From positions 2,666,001-2,730,000 of the forward strand of contig NZ_CP080096.1 in assembly GCF_019428685.1 (NCBI RefSeq): a DNA stretch of 64,000 nucleotides, read 5' to 3'. The notes beneath the pieces are model-generated. The model worked only from the letters and a program-made list of their open reading frames with translations, had not been told where the DNA came from and did no database searches. Each line of letters opens with the position of its first letter. The stretch's first letter is position 1. Origin of the DNA: Paraburkholderia edwinii. Lineage in GTDB: Bacteria; Pseudomonadota; Gammaproteobacteria; Burkholderiales; Burkholderiaceae. Positions 16,419 through 25,683 of the stretch are shown here, piece by piece. The position numbers and the translations under genes are program-made.

Positions 16419-17798
16419 TCAATCCCGCATTGACTTGCGAATGCCGTCCATGACCGGCTCCAGCAGATAATCGATCGCCGAGCGCGCATGCTTCCGGATG
16501 TACACCTCGGTCCGTAATCCCGGCCCCAAGGCAATGGGCGTCCTGGCGAGTCGGTTCGCCTTGTTCAATGCCTGCGCCGGCACCTCGACCCGCACCACGT
16601 AGAAGTGGGCGCGGTTTTCCTTGTCGGTCAACGCGTCCGCGGAAACGTAGATCACCTTGCCGTCAAGCATTGGCGTGGTACGCGAGTTGTAGGCCGTCAA
16701 GCGCACATCGGCATGACTCCCAGGCGCAATTTCACGCACGTCATCCGGCTGGATATTCGCTTCTACGATGAGCGGCGCGCCTTCAGGTACGACATCGACA
16801 ATCGGTTCACGCGGCCCGATCACCGCGCCAATCGTATGCACCTTCAGCCCGACGATCAGCCCGGCAACCGGCGCGGTTATACGGGTTCGCGCAGATACGT
16901 CGTGCGCGGGACGAAGCCGCTCTGCGAGCTGGACCGAGCGCGTGGTAGCTTCCTTGAGTTCATCGTCGGCCGCTTTCACATAGTCGTTGCGCACGCTGGC
17001 CAGTTTCAGCTCAAGATCGATCTGTCGTTGTCTCGCGCGGCTCAGCTCGGCCTCCCCGGACTGAACGCGCGACAGTGCGTCGTCTTCGGTGCGCTGTAAA
17101 TCGAGCACCTTAGTTTCGGCCACGAAACCTTCCTTCTGTAACGCTTCGTTAGTCCGCCGCTGTTGTGCCGCCATCGCGTAACTACGGTTCATCGTCCTGA
17201 TCATTTGCGCGCTGATCGAGATTTCCTGTTGCGTATGCGCTAGTTCAGTGCGCAGCATGGCGCTCTGGTCGACGAAGGCGCGGCGACGCGCCGTGAAGAG
17301 CGCGGACTCGCGCGCAAGCAATTCGGCGATGCGAGGATCGGTTTGCCGGCCTGCGAGGATGGCCGGAAACGTCAGCGTATCCTTCAGTTCGCGTTCGGCC
17401 GAGAGTCGTGCGATTTTCGCCTGCTCGGCGTCGAACTGCGCTTGCAGTGCAGACAGTTCTGCTGCTGGGCTCACGTTATCCAGCTCGATCAGCACCTGAC
17501 CGGCCTTTACCCGGTCGCCATCGCGGATCAATATGGCCTTCACAATGCCGCCCTCCTGATGTTGCAGCGTCTTGCGTTCGCCTTCCGAGCGCACCACGCC
17601 TTCGGCTACCACCGCGCCTGATAGAGGCGCAAGCGCCGCCCATCCCGCGATCAGGCCCAATCCGGCAGCTGTCGCCATGCAGCTAGCTACGATTAACCTT
17701 CGTGGCAAGGGCAGTGCATGTCCAGTAGACCGTGCCGAATCGGTCAAGACACCTACTGATGTTTCGCTCGAGCGACGCCACCAATTAAACCGGGTCAT
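16419..17798 (-). CDS. T1SS membrane-fusion protein (HlyD/PrtE-like)
   Basis: 459 aa. A short cytoplasmic N-terminus is followed by one membrane helix (about 35-55), then a biotinyl-lipoyl half motif (VRSEGERKTLQHQEGGIV), a long coiled-coil hairpin (about 100-310), and the second lipoyl half and beta-barrel. This is the adaptor that bridges the inner-membrane ABC exporter to TolC in type I secretion. Its start overlaps the stop of the ABC gene by 4 bp (ATGA), so the two are translationally coupled. Confidence 0.92.
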   Translation of the reverse strand: MTRFNWWRRSSETSVGVLTDSARSTGHALPLPRRLIVASCMATAAGLGLIAGWAALAPLSGAVVAEGVVRSEGERKTLQHQEGGIVKAILIRDGDRVKAGQVLIELDNVSPAAELSALQAQFDAEQAKIARLSAERELKDTLTFPAILAGRQTDPRIAELLARESALFTARRRAFVDQSAMLRTELAHTQQEISISAQMIRTMNRSYAMAAQQRRTNEALQKEGFVAETKVLDLQRTEDDALSRVQSGEAELSRARQRQIDLELKLASVRNDYVKAADDELKEATTRSVQLAERLRPAHDVSARTRITAPVAGLIVGLKVHTIGAVIGPREPIVDVVPEGAPLIVEANIQPDDVREIAPGSHADVRLTAYNSRTTPMLDGKVIYVSADALTDKENRAHFYVVRVEVPAQALNKANRLARTPIALGPGLRTEVYIRKHARSAIDYLLEPVMDGIRKSMRD

Positions 17799-19579
17799 TG
17801 ATCGCTCCTCCCCGTCACGATTTCGGCAGTCTGTGCTCGTGCGGGCTGGAGCGATGACCGGAGGGCATGAAGCTCGCCGATATCAATGAACGGCATCCGG
17901 GCCGCATCATCGCCTTGAGAACCTCCGGCGACGGATCCGAGGTCAATTTGAGGTTGCCACAGCTTCTCGATCTGTCCGTCTTTGAGGCGTAGTATCCGAT
18001 CCGCCAGTTCGATCATCGACGGTCGGTGGGTAACCGCGATGACTGTCACGCCATCGGCTTTCAGATGACGAAGTACCCGGCAGAGTGCCGCTTCGCCGTC
18101 CGTGTCGAGACTGGCATTCGGTTCGTCCAGCAGCACGACCGCGGGATCGCCGTACAGTGCGCGCGCAAGGGCAATGCGCTGGCGCTGGCCACCCGACAGC
18201 GATTCGCCGGCCTCTCCCATAGGCGTCTCGTAGCCTTGAGGCAGGGCCAGGATCATCGCGTGAACCTCAGCGCGTTGCGCCGCGCGAACGATGGCAACCG
18301 AATCAAGCGGCAACGGCTTCGCAGTCCGGGCGATACATTCGGCGACGGTGCCCGCGAGTAGCTCAATATCCTGCGGCACATAACCGAGATACTGTCCGAG
18401 GGACTGTCTGGGCCATTGCGTAACGTCAGCACCGTCGAGACGCACCGTGCCCGCCTGTGGACGCCACAGCCCCGCGATAATCCGCAGCAGCGTCGATTTT
18501 CCAGATGCGCTCGGGCCGGTGATGATCAGCGTCTGCCCGGCAGCCAACGTGAAATCGACGCCGCGAAGCAGCAGCTTGCCCGTTCCTCGCGTGTGCGCCG
18601 GCGCGCTAAAAGTAACCTGTTCAACACGTATCTCGCCTTTCGGCCGCGGCAGTGCCACCTGTTCAACATCGGCCGGAATGGTTAGCAATGCGTTCAACCG
18701 CGGCCACGCCTCGCGTAACTCCCCCGCCTGCTTCCAGTTGCCGATTAACTGTTCGATCGGCGCGAGCGCCTTGCCGAGCAGGATCGTGGTGGCGAGCATC
18801 ACGCCCGGCGTCGCATGGCCGGTTATCACAAGTCCGGCGCCAGCGGCCATCATGATTACCTGAATCGCCTGGCGTAATCCCTTGCTGATGTCGCGGTAAA
18901 GTGCACTGTTATCCGAAACGTCCCGCTGAGCCGCGAGATATTCGCGCTTGCGCAAGTCCCAGGCATCCACCAGGTTGCTGCTCATGCCGAGCACGGTCAT
19001 GACGTCGGCGTTGCGGATAATCTGTTGATAGAACGCATCGCCTTCCCGCTGCCGGACGAGATATGACTGAATGGATTTTCGGGTGAGCCGGTCGTTGAAT
19101 AGCGCAACGCAGAACAGCACGAGCGCGCTCATCCCCGCGATCAGTGCAAGGGTCCAGTGAAAGAGCCCGATGATCACCAGATAGACGAGTAGCCAGGGCA
19201 TGTCGAAGAAAGCGATCACGCCGGACCCCGCAAGGAACGCACGCAGCGTATTGATATCGCCCTGCCCTGCAAATGCGCCGAACGGAAGTCGATGCGCGTG
19301 CGCTGAAATTTGCGCCTGCAGAGCTAAGCGATCGAGCCGGTTGCCGATCTGCATGGCCAGGTCGGACAATATCCGGCTACGCGCAACGTCGACCACGAAA
19401 TTCATCCCGAGCGCGACCGCCATAAACGCTATCAGCATCAGCAGAGTTTCAATGCTCTGACTGGGCAGCACGCGATCATAGACCTGGAGCAGGTATAGGG
19501 TAGGCGTTAGTGCGAGCACGTTGGAGGCAACGCTAAATGCTGCCGCGACAAGCAGGTGACGCTTCATGAGTTGGTACAT
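17795..19579 (-). CDS. T1SS ABC exporter, PrtD-type
   Basis: 594 aa. Six-helix exporter membrane domain (about 1-300), then an ABC ATPase with Walker A GPSASGKST (about 354), signature LSGGQRQR (about 458) and Walker B VVLLDEPNASLD (about 475). There is no N-terminal C39 peptidase and no C39-like domain, so it belongs with the PrtD/AprD exporters that recognise uncleaved C-terminal signals rather than double-glycine leaders. It overlaps the TolC-like gene upstream and the HlyD-like gene downstream, each in ATGA fashion. Confidence 0.92.
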   Translation of the reverse strand: MYQLMKRHLLVAAAFSVASNVLALTPTLYLLQVYDRVLPSQSIETLLMLIAFMAVALGMNFVVDVARSRILSDLAMQIGNRLDRLALQAQISAHAHRLPFGAFAGQGDINTLRAFLAGSGVIAFFDMPWLLVYLVIIGLFHWTLALIAGMSALVLFCVALFNDRLTRKSIQSYLVRQREGDAFYQQIIRNADVMTVLGMSSNLVDAWDLRKREYLAAQRDVSDNSALYRDISKGLRQAIQVIMMAAGAGLVITGHATPGVMLATTILLGKALAPIEQLIGNWKQAGELREAWPRLNALLTIPADVEQVALPRPKGEIRVEQVTFSAPAHTRGTGKLLLRGVDFTLAAGQTLIITGPSASGKSTLLRIIAGLWRPQAGTVRLDGADVTQWPRQSLGQYLGYVPQDIELLAGTVAECIARTAKPLPLDSVAIVRAAQRAEVHAMILALPQGYETPMGEAGESLSGGQRQRIALARALYGDPAVVLLDEPNASLDTDGEAALCRVLRHLKADGVTVIAVTHRPSMIELADRILRLKDGQIEKLWQPQIDLGSVAGGSQGDDAARMPFIDIGELHALRSSLQPARAQTAEIVTGRSDQ

Positions 19580-20952
19580 CAGCGGGTCGCCTGCGTGTAA
19601 GGAAAGGGATGCACAGCAGCATCTGCACTCTCAACCATCTGCGCATCGAGCGCGGCGAGATCGGCCTCGCTGAGGTCGGCGATGCTCGCCTTCAGCTTCA
19701 AGCCTTGCAGCGCCGTTTCCGCACGGCTGCGAACCAGCTCCCGTTGAGCCCGGTAGAGTTTGTCTTCCGCGTCGAGCACATCCGCGTTGACCCGGACGCC
19801 GACACGGTAGCCGGTCTGGTTTGAGCGCAATGCAACGGCCGCGGATTGCACCGCGGTGGCAAGCGCGCGTGTCTGGGCAAGCCCCCTCGTCACCCCGAGG
19901 TACGCATCGCGAGCCGAGAGCCCGGCACTGCGTTGGGCATCGTTCAGATCGTGGCCGGCCTTGTCTTCTAGCGCGCGCGCTTCGCGAATCCGGCTCCGGG
20001 TCATGAAGCCGTCGGTAAGGGGGATTGAAATCTGGAGGCCGATTGCGCCTGCCGTGCCGCGATTCCCGCCCGTATAGAAATTCGCCTGGCCGTTGATGAA
20101 CGCCGCATTGCCGTTGTTGACGTTGCCGACCAGCGCGACGGTAGGGTAGTCGCCACCGCGCGCTTTACGAACTTCGCGACCGGCAATTTCCGCGGCAATC
20201 ATTTTCCTGCGCACATTATGATTCGATGTCATTGCCGCACTCACCCATGACTCGACATCGGGTGGATCGATGGGGCGAAGGCGGAAATCGTCGCGCCATC
20301 CGTTGACTCTGCCGACAGGCTGGCCGACGATCTTTTCCAGCGCCGCATAGCTCGCGTCAACCCGGGTTCGCGCGCCGATTTCGTCGGCTTGCGCAGCATC
20401 GAAACCGGCTTTGGCTTCGTTTGTGTCAACGATGGTTGCATCACCGAGTGCGAAGCGTCGCTGCGCGAGTGCCAGCTGCGCTGCGACGGCTTTCACGTGA
20501 CTAGTGGCAAGCGCCAGCGCCTCCTGCGCATCCAGTGCATCAAGATAGGCCTGCGAAACACGCAGAAGCAGATCCTGTCTCGCCTGCGCTAACGCCTGAT
20601 CGGCATCCATCGCGAAGAGTTGGCCCTGCTGGTATGTTTCCCAAGCGGCCCAATTGAAGAGCGGCTGGTTCAGCGAAAGAGTGAAGCCAACTGTCGAGTA
20701 ACCGGGAACCGCGTACCCCGGAATCTTGACACCGTTGCGGTAGATCAACTGCTGCACGCCAACTTGCGGCAAAAGTCCCGCGCGTCCCTGTGGCGCCTTT
20801 TCGATAGCGGCCCGCCATGCAGCTTCCGCACTCTGGAACACCGCGTCGGCCGCAAGCGCATCGCCTGCGAGTCCGCTCAGACCGGATGCTTGTGCCGCGG
20901 TTACCGACGCAATCAGGAGAGCACTGGCGATCGTCTTCATCGCAATGCGCAC
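19579..20952 (-). CDS. T1SS outer-membrane channel, TolC/PrtF-like
   Basis: 457 aa from a GTG at 20950-20952 that has GAGGGG 6 nt upstream; an ATG four codons later also gives a good signal peptide (MKTIASALLIASVTAAQAS). The mature protein has the duplicated coiled-coil/beta-strand TolC layout, with QPLFNWAAW and QISIPLTDGFMTRSR typical of outer-membrane efflux proteins. First gene of the leftward T1SS unit, overlapping the exporter gene, so the locus carries its own dedicated trimeric secretion machine. Confidence 0.92.
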   Translation of the reverse strand: MRIAMKTIASALLIASVTAAQASGLSGLAGDALAADAVFQSAEAAWRAAIEKAPQGRAGLLPQVGVQQLIYRNGVKIPGYAVPGYSTVGFTLSLNQPLFNWAAWETYQQGQLFAMDADQALAQARQDLLLRVSQAYLDALDAQEALALATSHVKAVAAQLALAQRRFALGDATIVDTNEAKAGFDAAQADEIGARTRVDASYAALEKIVGQPVGRVNGWRDDFRLRPIDPPDVESWVSAAMTSNHNVRRKMIAAEIAGREVRKARGGDYPTVALVGNVNNGNAAFINGQANFYTGGNRGTAGAIGLQISIPLTDGFMTRSRIREARALEDKAGHDLNDAQRSAGLSARDAYLGVTRGLAQTRALATAVQSAAVALRSNQTGYRVGVRVNADVLDAEDKLYRAQRELVRSRAETALQGLKLKASIADLSEADLAALDAQMVESADAAVHPFPYTQATR

Positions 20953-21299
20953 GGCGTGCCCCTCATGCAGTGCCTTATATGCAGGCTCCCCCGGTATGTT
21001 TCATATTTTTCGATCCAATCCGGCCCATTGCACATGTTTTCTATTCCTGTCAGCGCTTTCGGATGCCATGTCCGGCGAAACATTTCTGTTCGCTTCACTT
21101 GGCACCATCGATGTGGTCTCCACACCGCCACGCACAGGCTATGGGAAATAGGGACGGATTTTGATCGGATTAGTCTGAAGAATCGAATTCAGACAATCGA
21201 ATTATTTCGAAAGGAAAACCCGCACGGGGTGAAAGGCGAACACCGGGATCCAGGGATGGGTGTGTGCTTGCCGATTAAACCCAGCGTTCCTGCCGCCGC
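20953..21299 (-). promoter_or_regulatory. Likely promoter region of the T1SS unit
   Basis: A 347-bp gap between the sensor kinase stop and the TolC-like gene. It is more AT-rich than its flanks. A perfect 7-bp inverted repeat GTCTGAA (21173-21179) / TTCAGAC (21188-21194) with an 8-nt spacer is a candidate operator or weak terminator. No gene seen. Confidence 0.45.
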
Positions 21300-22892
21300 T
21301 CAGTCTTCGCGCGGCAAGCTCAGCACTGCATCGAGCCCGCGCTCCGCGCGGTTTTCGAGCGTCAGCGTGCCGCCATGCGCGGCGGCAATGCTGCGCGAGA
21401 TGGTCAAACCCAGCCCCGTGCCCTCTTTCGACGCCAGCCTGACATACGGTTCGAATACGCGCTCGCGCAGTGCCGCATCGGCAATACCCGGACCGCGGTC
21501 GCTGATCACGATGCGCACGCTGCGCCCCGTATCCGTGATCTGCACATCGGCGCGCTCGCCATAGCGGACCGCATTGTCGAGCAGATTCTGCAGACAGCGC
21601 TTCAGATTGCGCGGATAACCGGGCACGGGCCGCCCCGCGCGGCCCGCGATGCTGACCGCGTGGCCCGCTTCGCGCAGGTCTTGCGCGAGACCTTCGAGCA
21701 TCGAATCGAGATCGATCTCGTGACGCGTCTCCGTAATCTCGATGCCCTGCACCGCGTCGAGCGTCGACGTCACCATCGCTTCCATCTCGTCGAGATCGCC
21801 GCGCAGCCGCTCGCGCCACACGGGGTCCGGCAGCATTTCCGCGCGCAGCCGCAAGCGCGTGAGCGGCGAGCGCAGATCGTGCGATACCGCGGTCAGAAAA
21901 CGCGTGCGCTGCGCGATGCTGTCGGCCAGCTGCTGCTGCATCGCGTTGAACGACTGTGCGGCGCTTCTCACTTCCGACGGACCTGTAACCGGTAACGGCG
22001 GACGATGAATGTTGCGGCCCAGCGCTTCAGCCGCTTTCGCGAGCTGGCGCAGCGGCTGAACCGCGAACCGCACCGCGATGAAAGCGAGCACGCAAACCGC
22101 GGTAAAGCGGATCAGATAGATGCGCACAAGGTAGTCAAGCGCGAGCGAATGCGGCTCGGTCAGTGCGTCGGCCTGGCCTTCGTTTGCGCGCACATCGAGC
22201 CAGCCGCTCCAGCCAGTGCCATGCAGCTTCAGCTGGACGTGGAAGTCGCCGGTCGGCATCGGCGAATCGAACAGGTTCAGGATGCCGCCGCGCTTGCCCG
22301 AGTCGTCGTGTACGTTGGCTTCGAGCAGGCGTATTTCAGGTGGCGCGCCGAGGCGCCGCGCGAGCACGCCGCGAATCAGGTCGCCGATCACGCGTTGCAC
22401 GATCGGCTCGCGGCGAAAGCCGGCGGTGCTGGTTGCATCAACGCCCGGAGCTTTGGCCGCGATCCACGCGATCTGATATTTCGGATCGCCAAGCTGTTGC
22501 GCGAGCGCGCGGCGTGCCGCGTCGTCCGGCGCAAGCGCGATCAGGCGCGCCGTATCCGCGAGGCGGCTGGCGAAAAGCCGCGCCGGCACTTCGAGCGTGC
22601 GGCTTTCGTGCGTGTCGAACCAGATCGTGCTCGTCAGCACTTGCCCCGCAAACATGCCGATCGCGAGAATCATGACGAGGCGGCCGAACAGCGTGTCGGG
22701 CCATAGGCAACGTAAGAAGCGAGGCACAAAGCGCGGCACAAAGCGCGGCCACGAACGTGACTGTAAGCGTGATCCAAAGCGCCCCAAGCGAGACCGCCGC
22801 ATGAGCGACAACAAGCCCGCCCGCAAACGCATTCCCCACCCCACTCTCACCGGCAAACGATCCACAGCGGTCTCACGCGTCGTAGACGACAT
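21300..22892 (-). CDS. Two-component sensor histidine kinase (EnvZ-like)
   Basis: 530 aa. An Arg-rich cytoplasmic N-terminus, a membrane helix around 70-90, a periplasmic sensor domain of about 150 residues, a second helix followed by HAMP, the phosphoacceptor box VSHDLRSPLTR (His near 334), and an ATPase domain with DNAVRYG, DRGPGIAD and GTGLGLTI. Its start overlaps the end of the response regulator gene by 20 bp. The unusual N-terminal RFVPRFVPRF repeat suggests the start may lie further in. Signal and targets unknown. Confidence 0.9.
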   Translation of the reverse strand: MSSTTRETAVDRLPVRVGWGMRLRAGLLSLMRRSRLGRFGSRLQSRSWPRFVPRFVPRFLRCLWPDTLFGRLVMILAIGMFAGQVLTSTIWFDTHESRTLEVPARLFASRLADTARLIALAPDDAARRALAQQLGDPKYQIAWIAAKAPGVDATSTAGFRREPIVQRVIGDLIRGVLARRLGAPPEIRLLEANVHDDSGKRGGILNLFDSPMPTGDFHVQLKLHGTGWSGWLDVRANEGQADALTEPHSLALDYLVRIYLIRFTAVCVLAFIAVRFAVQPLRQLAKAAEALGRNIHRPPLPVTGPSEVRSAAQSFNAMQQQLADSIAQRTRFLTAVSHDLRSPLTRLRLRAEMLPDPVWRERLRGDLDEMEAMVTSTLDAVQGIEITETRHEIDLDSMLEGLAQDLREAGHAVSIAGRAGRPVPGYPRNLKRCLQNLLDNAVRYGERADVQITDTGRSVRIVISDRGPGIADAALRERVFEPYVRLASKEGTGLGLTISRSIAAAHGGTLTLENRAERGLDAVLSLPRED

Positions 22893-23589
22893 CGGCCACG
22901 AGCATATAACCCTCGTTGCGCACCGTGCGAATCAGCGCCGCGCGCCGCGCCGCATCTTTCAGATGATGACGCAGGCGGCTGATACAGACGTCGATCGACC
23001 GGTCGAGCGGCGTGTGCTCCTTGCCGAACACATGGTCGAGCAGGAATTCGCGCGATAGCGGCCGGTTCGGATGATCGAGCAGCGTGCGTAAGGTCCGGTA
23101 GTCCGAGCCGCCGAGCGATACGACAATGCCGTCCGGCGACAGCATCTGTTTCATGCGCGTATCGAGCCGCCAGCCCGCAAAGCCGACAAACGCGCTCGCG
23201 TCGGCAGTGCGCTGCGCGGGCGGCATGCCGCGCGCGCGGCGCAACACCACCTTGATCTTCGCGACCAGTTCGCGAGGATCGAACGGCTTCGGCAGATAGT
23301 CGTCGGCGCCCATTTCGAGGCCGAGAATGCGGTCGAGCAAGGCGCCGCGCGCGCTCAGGATGATGATCGGCACGTCGCGGTCGCGGCGCAGCTCGCGCGT
23401 GAGGTCGAGCCCGTCCTCGCCGTCCAGCATCAGATCGAGCACCACGAGATCGACGCGCGCGCCGCGCAGCACCTCTTTCATCTGCGCGCCGCCGCTCGCG
23501 ATGCTGGCCTCGTAGCCCATGCCGCGCAGGTAGTCGTGCAGCAGTTGCCGGATATTCGGATCGTCGTCGACGACGAGTATGTGGTCCAT
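22873..23589 (-). CDS. OmpR-family response regulator
   Basis: 238 aa from the ATG at 23587-23589. Receiver with VVDDD (acidic pocket), phosphoacceptor D52 in VVLDLML and K in YLPKPFD, then a winged-helix DNA-binding domain ending in RTVRNEGYMLV. It forms an operon with the overlapping sensor kinase. The divergent porin gene starts 232 bp away, making it a natural candidate target, as in OmpR/EnvZ-type control. Confidence 0.93.
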   Translation of the reverse strand: MDHILVVDDDPNIRQLLHDYLRGMGYEASIASGGAQMKEVLRGARVDLVVLDLMLDGEDGLDLTRELRRDRDVPIIILSARGALLDRILGLEMGADDYLPKPFDPRELVAKIKVVLRRARGMPPAQRTADASAFVGFAGWRLDTRMKQMLSPDGIVVSLGGSDYRTLRTLLDHPNRPLSREFLLDHVFGKEHTPLDRSIDVCISRLRHHLKDAARRAALIRTVRNEGYMLVADVVYDA

Positions 23590-23820
23590 CTGGAGCTCGA
23601 GCCTTTCGTTCCCGCTTGTTCCTGTTCGTTGCTGCCTGGTCCCGCCTGTTCCATTCACGTGCGTCGGGCAAACGCAAGCGCGTCAACACATTCCATTACA
23701 AAACTGCGCCGCCCCAACACATTGCCATTACATCGGGCCGCTAAAGTCCCGCCTCGCGACGTCTCAAATGGCAATCATTCTCATTAACGCGAACTATAGC
23801 ATGGCGGTTTTCGGACAGAC
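23590..23820. promoter_or_regulatory. Divergent promoter region, response regulator / porin
   Basis: 231 bp between two divergent starts, with an AT-rich stretch around 23690-23815. It should hold both promoters; I see no clear symmetrical operator. Confidence 0.5.
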
Positions 23821-24957
23821 ATGAAGCGCACACTCATCGTCGCGGCGTGCACGGCGGCTTTTGCCTGCGACGCGCACGCGCAATCGTTGGTCACGCTGTA
23901 TGGCCTGATCGACGCGGGCATTTTTTATACGAATAACGTCAAAGGCCACAGCGCGTGGCAGGAATCGAGCGGCGACGTAACGGGCAGCCACTGGGGGCTG
24001 CTCGGACGCGAAGATCTCGGCGGCGGCACGAAGGCGATATTCGAAATCGAGAACGGCTTCAGCGTGACCAACGGCACGCTGCGCCAAGGCGGGCGCCTGT
24101 TCGGCTATCAGGCGTATACGGGGCTGTCGAACACGCGCCTCGGCACCGTCACGCTCGGGCGCCAGTACGATTCGGTCGTCGATTATCTGGCGGCGCTTAG
24201 CTTCACGGGCATACATCCGGGCGGCAACAACCTCAGCGCGCATCCGTACGACAACGACAACCTGAACAACTCGTTTCGTGTGAACAACTCGATCAAGTAC
24301 GCGAGCGTGAACTATTCGGGCCTGAAGTTCGGCGCGCTGTACGGCTTCTCGAACGACCCGGGCTTCGACAATAACCGGCTCTACAGCTTCGGCGCATCGT
24401 ACGACGCGGGGCCGCTCACGATCGGCGCCGGGTATTTCCAGGCGAACAACGGCGGCGGCAGCAACACGAACGGCGCGCTGACGTCGACCGATCGCACGTT
24501 TATCGCAGCGCTGCAGCGTACCTACGGTGCGGGCGCCGCCTATGCGTTCGGACCGGCGCGCGTCGGCCTCGTGTGGACGCGCACGCAGCTGGGCGGGCTC
24601 GAAACGATCAACGGCCCGAATAACCTCGGGCTCATGCAGAACGGCCAGGGCGCGAGCTTCGCGAACTACGAGGCGAACGCGAGCTACTTCGTGACGCCGA
24701 CCTTCAGCGTGAGCGGCGAGTACACGTTCACCGACGGCGCGCTATCGACGGCAAGCGGGTCGCATCGTCCGAAGTGGCACGAGGTGTCGGTGCAGGCCGA
24801 CTATCTGTTCTCGAAGCGCACCGACGTCTATCTGCAGACGAGTTATCAGCATATCGATAGCGACGGCTCGGGCCTCACCGCCGATATCGCGAGCCAGAGC
24901 CCTTCGTCGAACGATCAGCAATTGGTGGTGGCTGTCGGGCTGCGGCACCGGTTTTAG
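23821..24957 (+). CDS. Burkholderia-type general porin
   Basis: 378 aa with a Sec signal peptide (MKRTLIVAACTAAFACDAHA) and the typical mature start QSLVTLYGLIDAGI. The motif SHWGLLGREDLGGGTKAIFEIENGF and a C-terminus ending in GLRHRF, with terminal Phe, are hallmarks of trimeric 16-strand porins of this family. Outer-membrane diffusion channel. It stands alone, divergent from the two-component system. Confidence 0.95.
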   Translation: MKRTLIVAACTAAFACDAHAQSLVTLYGLIDAGIFYTNNVKGHSAWQESSGDVTGSHWGLLGREDLGGGTKAIFEIENGFSVTNGTLRQGGRLFGYQAYTGLSNTRLGTVTLGRQYDSVVDYLAALSFTGIHPGGNNLSAHPYDNDNLNNSFRVNNSIKYASVNYSGLKFGALYGFSNDPGFDNNRLYSFGASYDAGPLTIGAGYFQANNGGGSNTNGALTSTDRTFIAALQRTYGAGAAYAFGPARVGLVWTRTQLGGLETINGPNNLGLMQNGQGASFANYEANASYFVTPTFSVSGEYTFTDGALSTASGSHRPKWHEVSVQADYLFSKRTDVYLQTSYQHIDSDGSGLTADIASQSPSSNDQQLVVAVGLRHRF

Positions 24958-25129
24958 TTCTGCTCTTGGGCTTGATGCTTTGGGGTTTGATGCTTTCGGC
25001 CGCGATGCTTTTGGGCCCGCTTTTCCACCCGCTTTTGCGCTTGCTTCGCGGACCTCATTTTCTGCTCATTCTCGGCCAATACGATACGTCCCATAGAAGT
25101 GTTTCACCCCTCACTCACTGGAGACGATC

Positions 25130-25282
25130 ATGTTTGCGCACCTTATCGAAACGATTGGCAGCTGGTTCGACCGCAATGAACAACGCCAGCTGAACCGCTA
25201 TCTGGAAGGCTCGGCCGATCTCGCCGAAGTTGAGCGCCGTATGCGCTCGTACAACTCGCGCGAGTTCGCGAGCAACCTGTAA
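25130..25282 (+). CDS. DUF3563 small protein
   Basis: 50 aa, MFAHLIETIGSWF... with an amphipathic helix and the motif YLEGSADLAEVERRMRSY typical of DUF3563 proteins common in Burkholderiaceae. GGAGACG precedes the ATG. Function unknown. Confidence 0.8.
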   Translation: MFAHLIETIGSWFDRNEQRQLNRYLEGSADLAEVERRMRSYNSREFASNL

Positions 25283-25370
25283 AAAGCGAGCCGCGCGGCG
25301 CCGATGTGCCGCTTCCTGGCTCGCTTCAACGACGCGCCGGCCGCCGGCCGGCGAAACGTCGGAGGCTGTC

Positions 25371-25523
25371 ATGACCTACATCTTTATGCTCATGGATCTG
25401 CTTGCGCCCCGCTATCCGGGAATGGATATGCCGCTCGATAGCGACTACTCATACGAAGCGCGTCACGCCGAATACGAACGGCAGCATGCGTTCGGCATTC
25501 ATTCCGCGTGGCATCGGAGCTGA
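25371..25523 (+). CDS. 50-aa hypothetical protein downstream of the DUF3563 gene
   Basis: A second 50-codon gene with a strong ribosome-binding site (GGAGG, 5 nt before ATG). The product starts with a hydrophobic MTYIFMLMDLLAP and continues with an acidic/aromatic YSYEARHAEYERQHAFG. Short, but the ribosome-binding site, equal size and spacing to the DUF3563 gene and a terminator behind it argue for a real gene. No family recognised. Confidence 0.5.
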   Translation: MTYIFMLMDLLAPRYPGMDMPLDSDYSYEARHAEYERQHAFGIHSAWHRS

Positions 25524-25567
25524 CCGGCCGCGTATAGCGTGACATGCGCGACATGCGCGAATTGCCT

Positions 25568-25608
25568 GGCGAGCGCGGCGGCACGGTAAGCGTGCCGCCG
25601 CGCTCGCC
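25568..25608. terminator. Perfect 18-bp hairpin, bidirectional terminator candidate
   Basis: GGCGAGCGCGGCGGCACG (25568-25585) pairs perfectly with 25591-25608 around a 5-nt loop. It lies between the rightward small genes and the leftward DUF3597 gene. No long T-run follows. Confidence 0.7.
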
Positions 25609-25683
25609 TTCCATGTCGCCGCATTGCCCTGCACGGTATGCGCACGAGCTTCGTGCGCATCGATCGCGCGTTCCGTATTTCGT

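Noticed and set aside
17795..19579. ABC exporter as a bacteriocin (double-glycine) peptidase transporter
   Set aside because: No C39 peptidase domain is present, so microcin-type export was not called.
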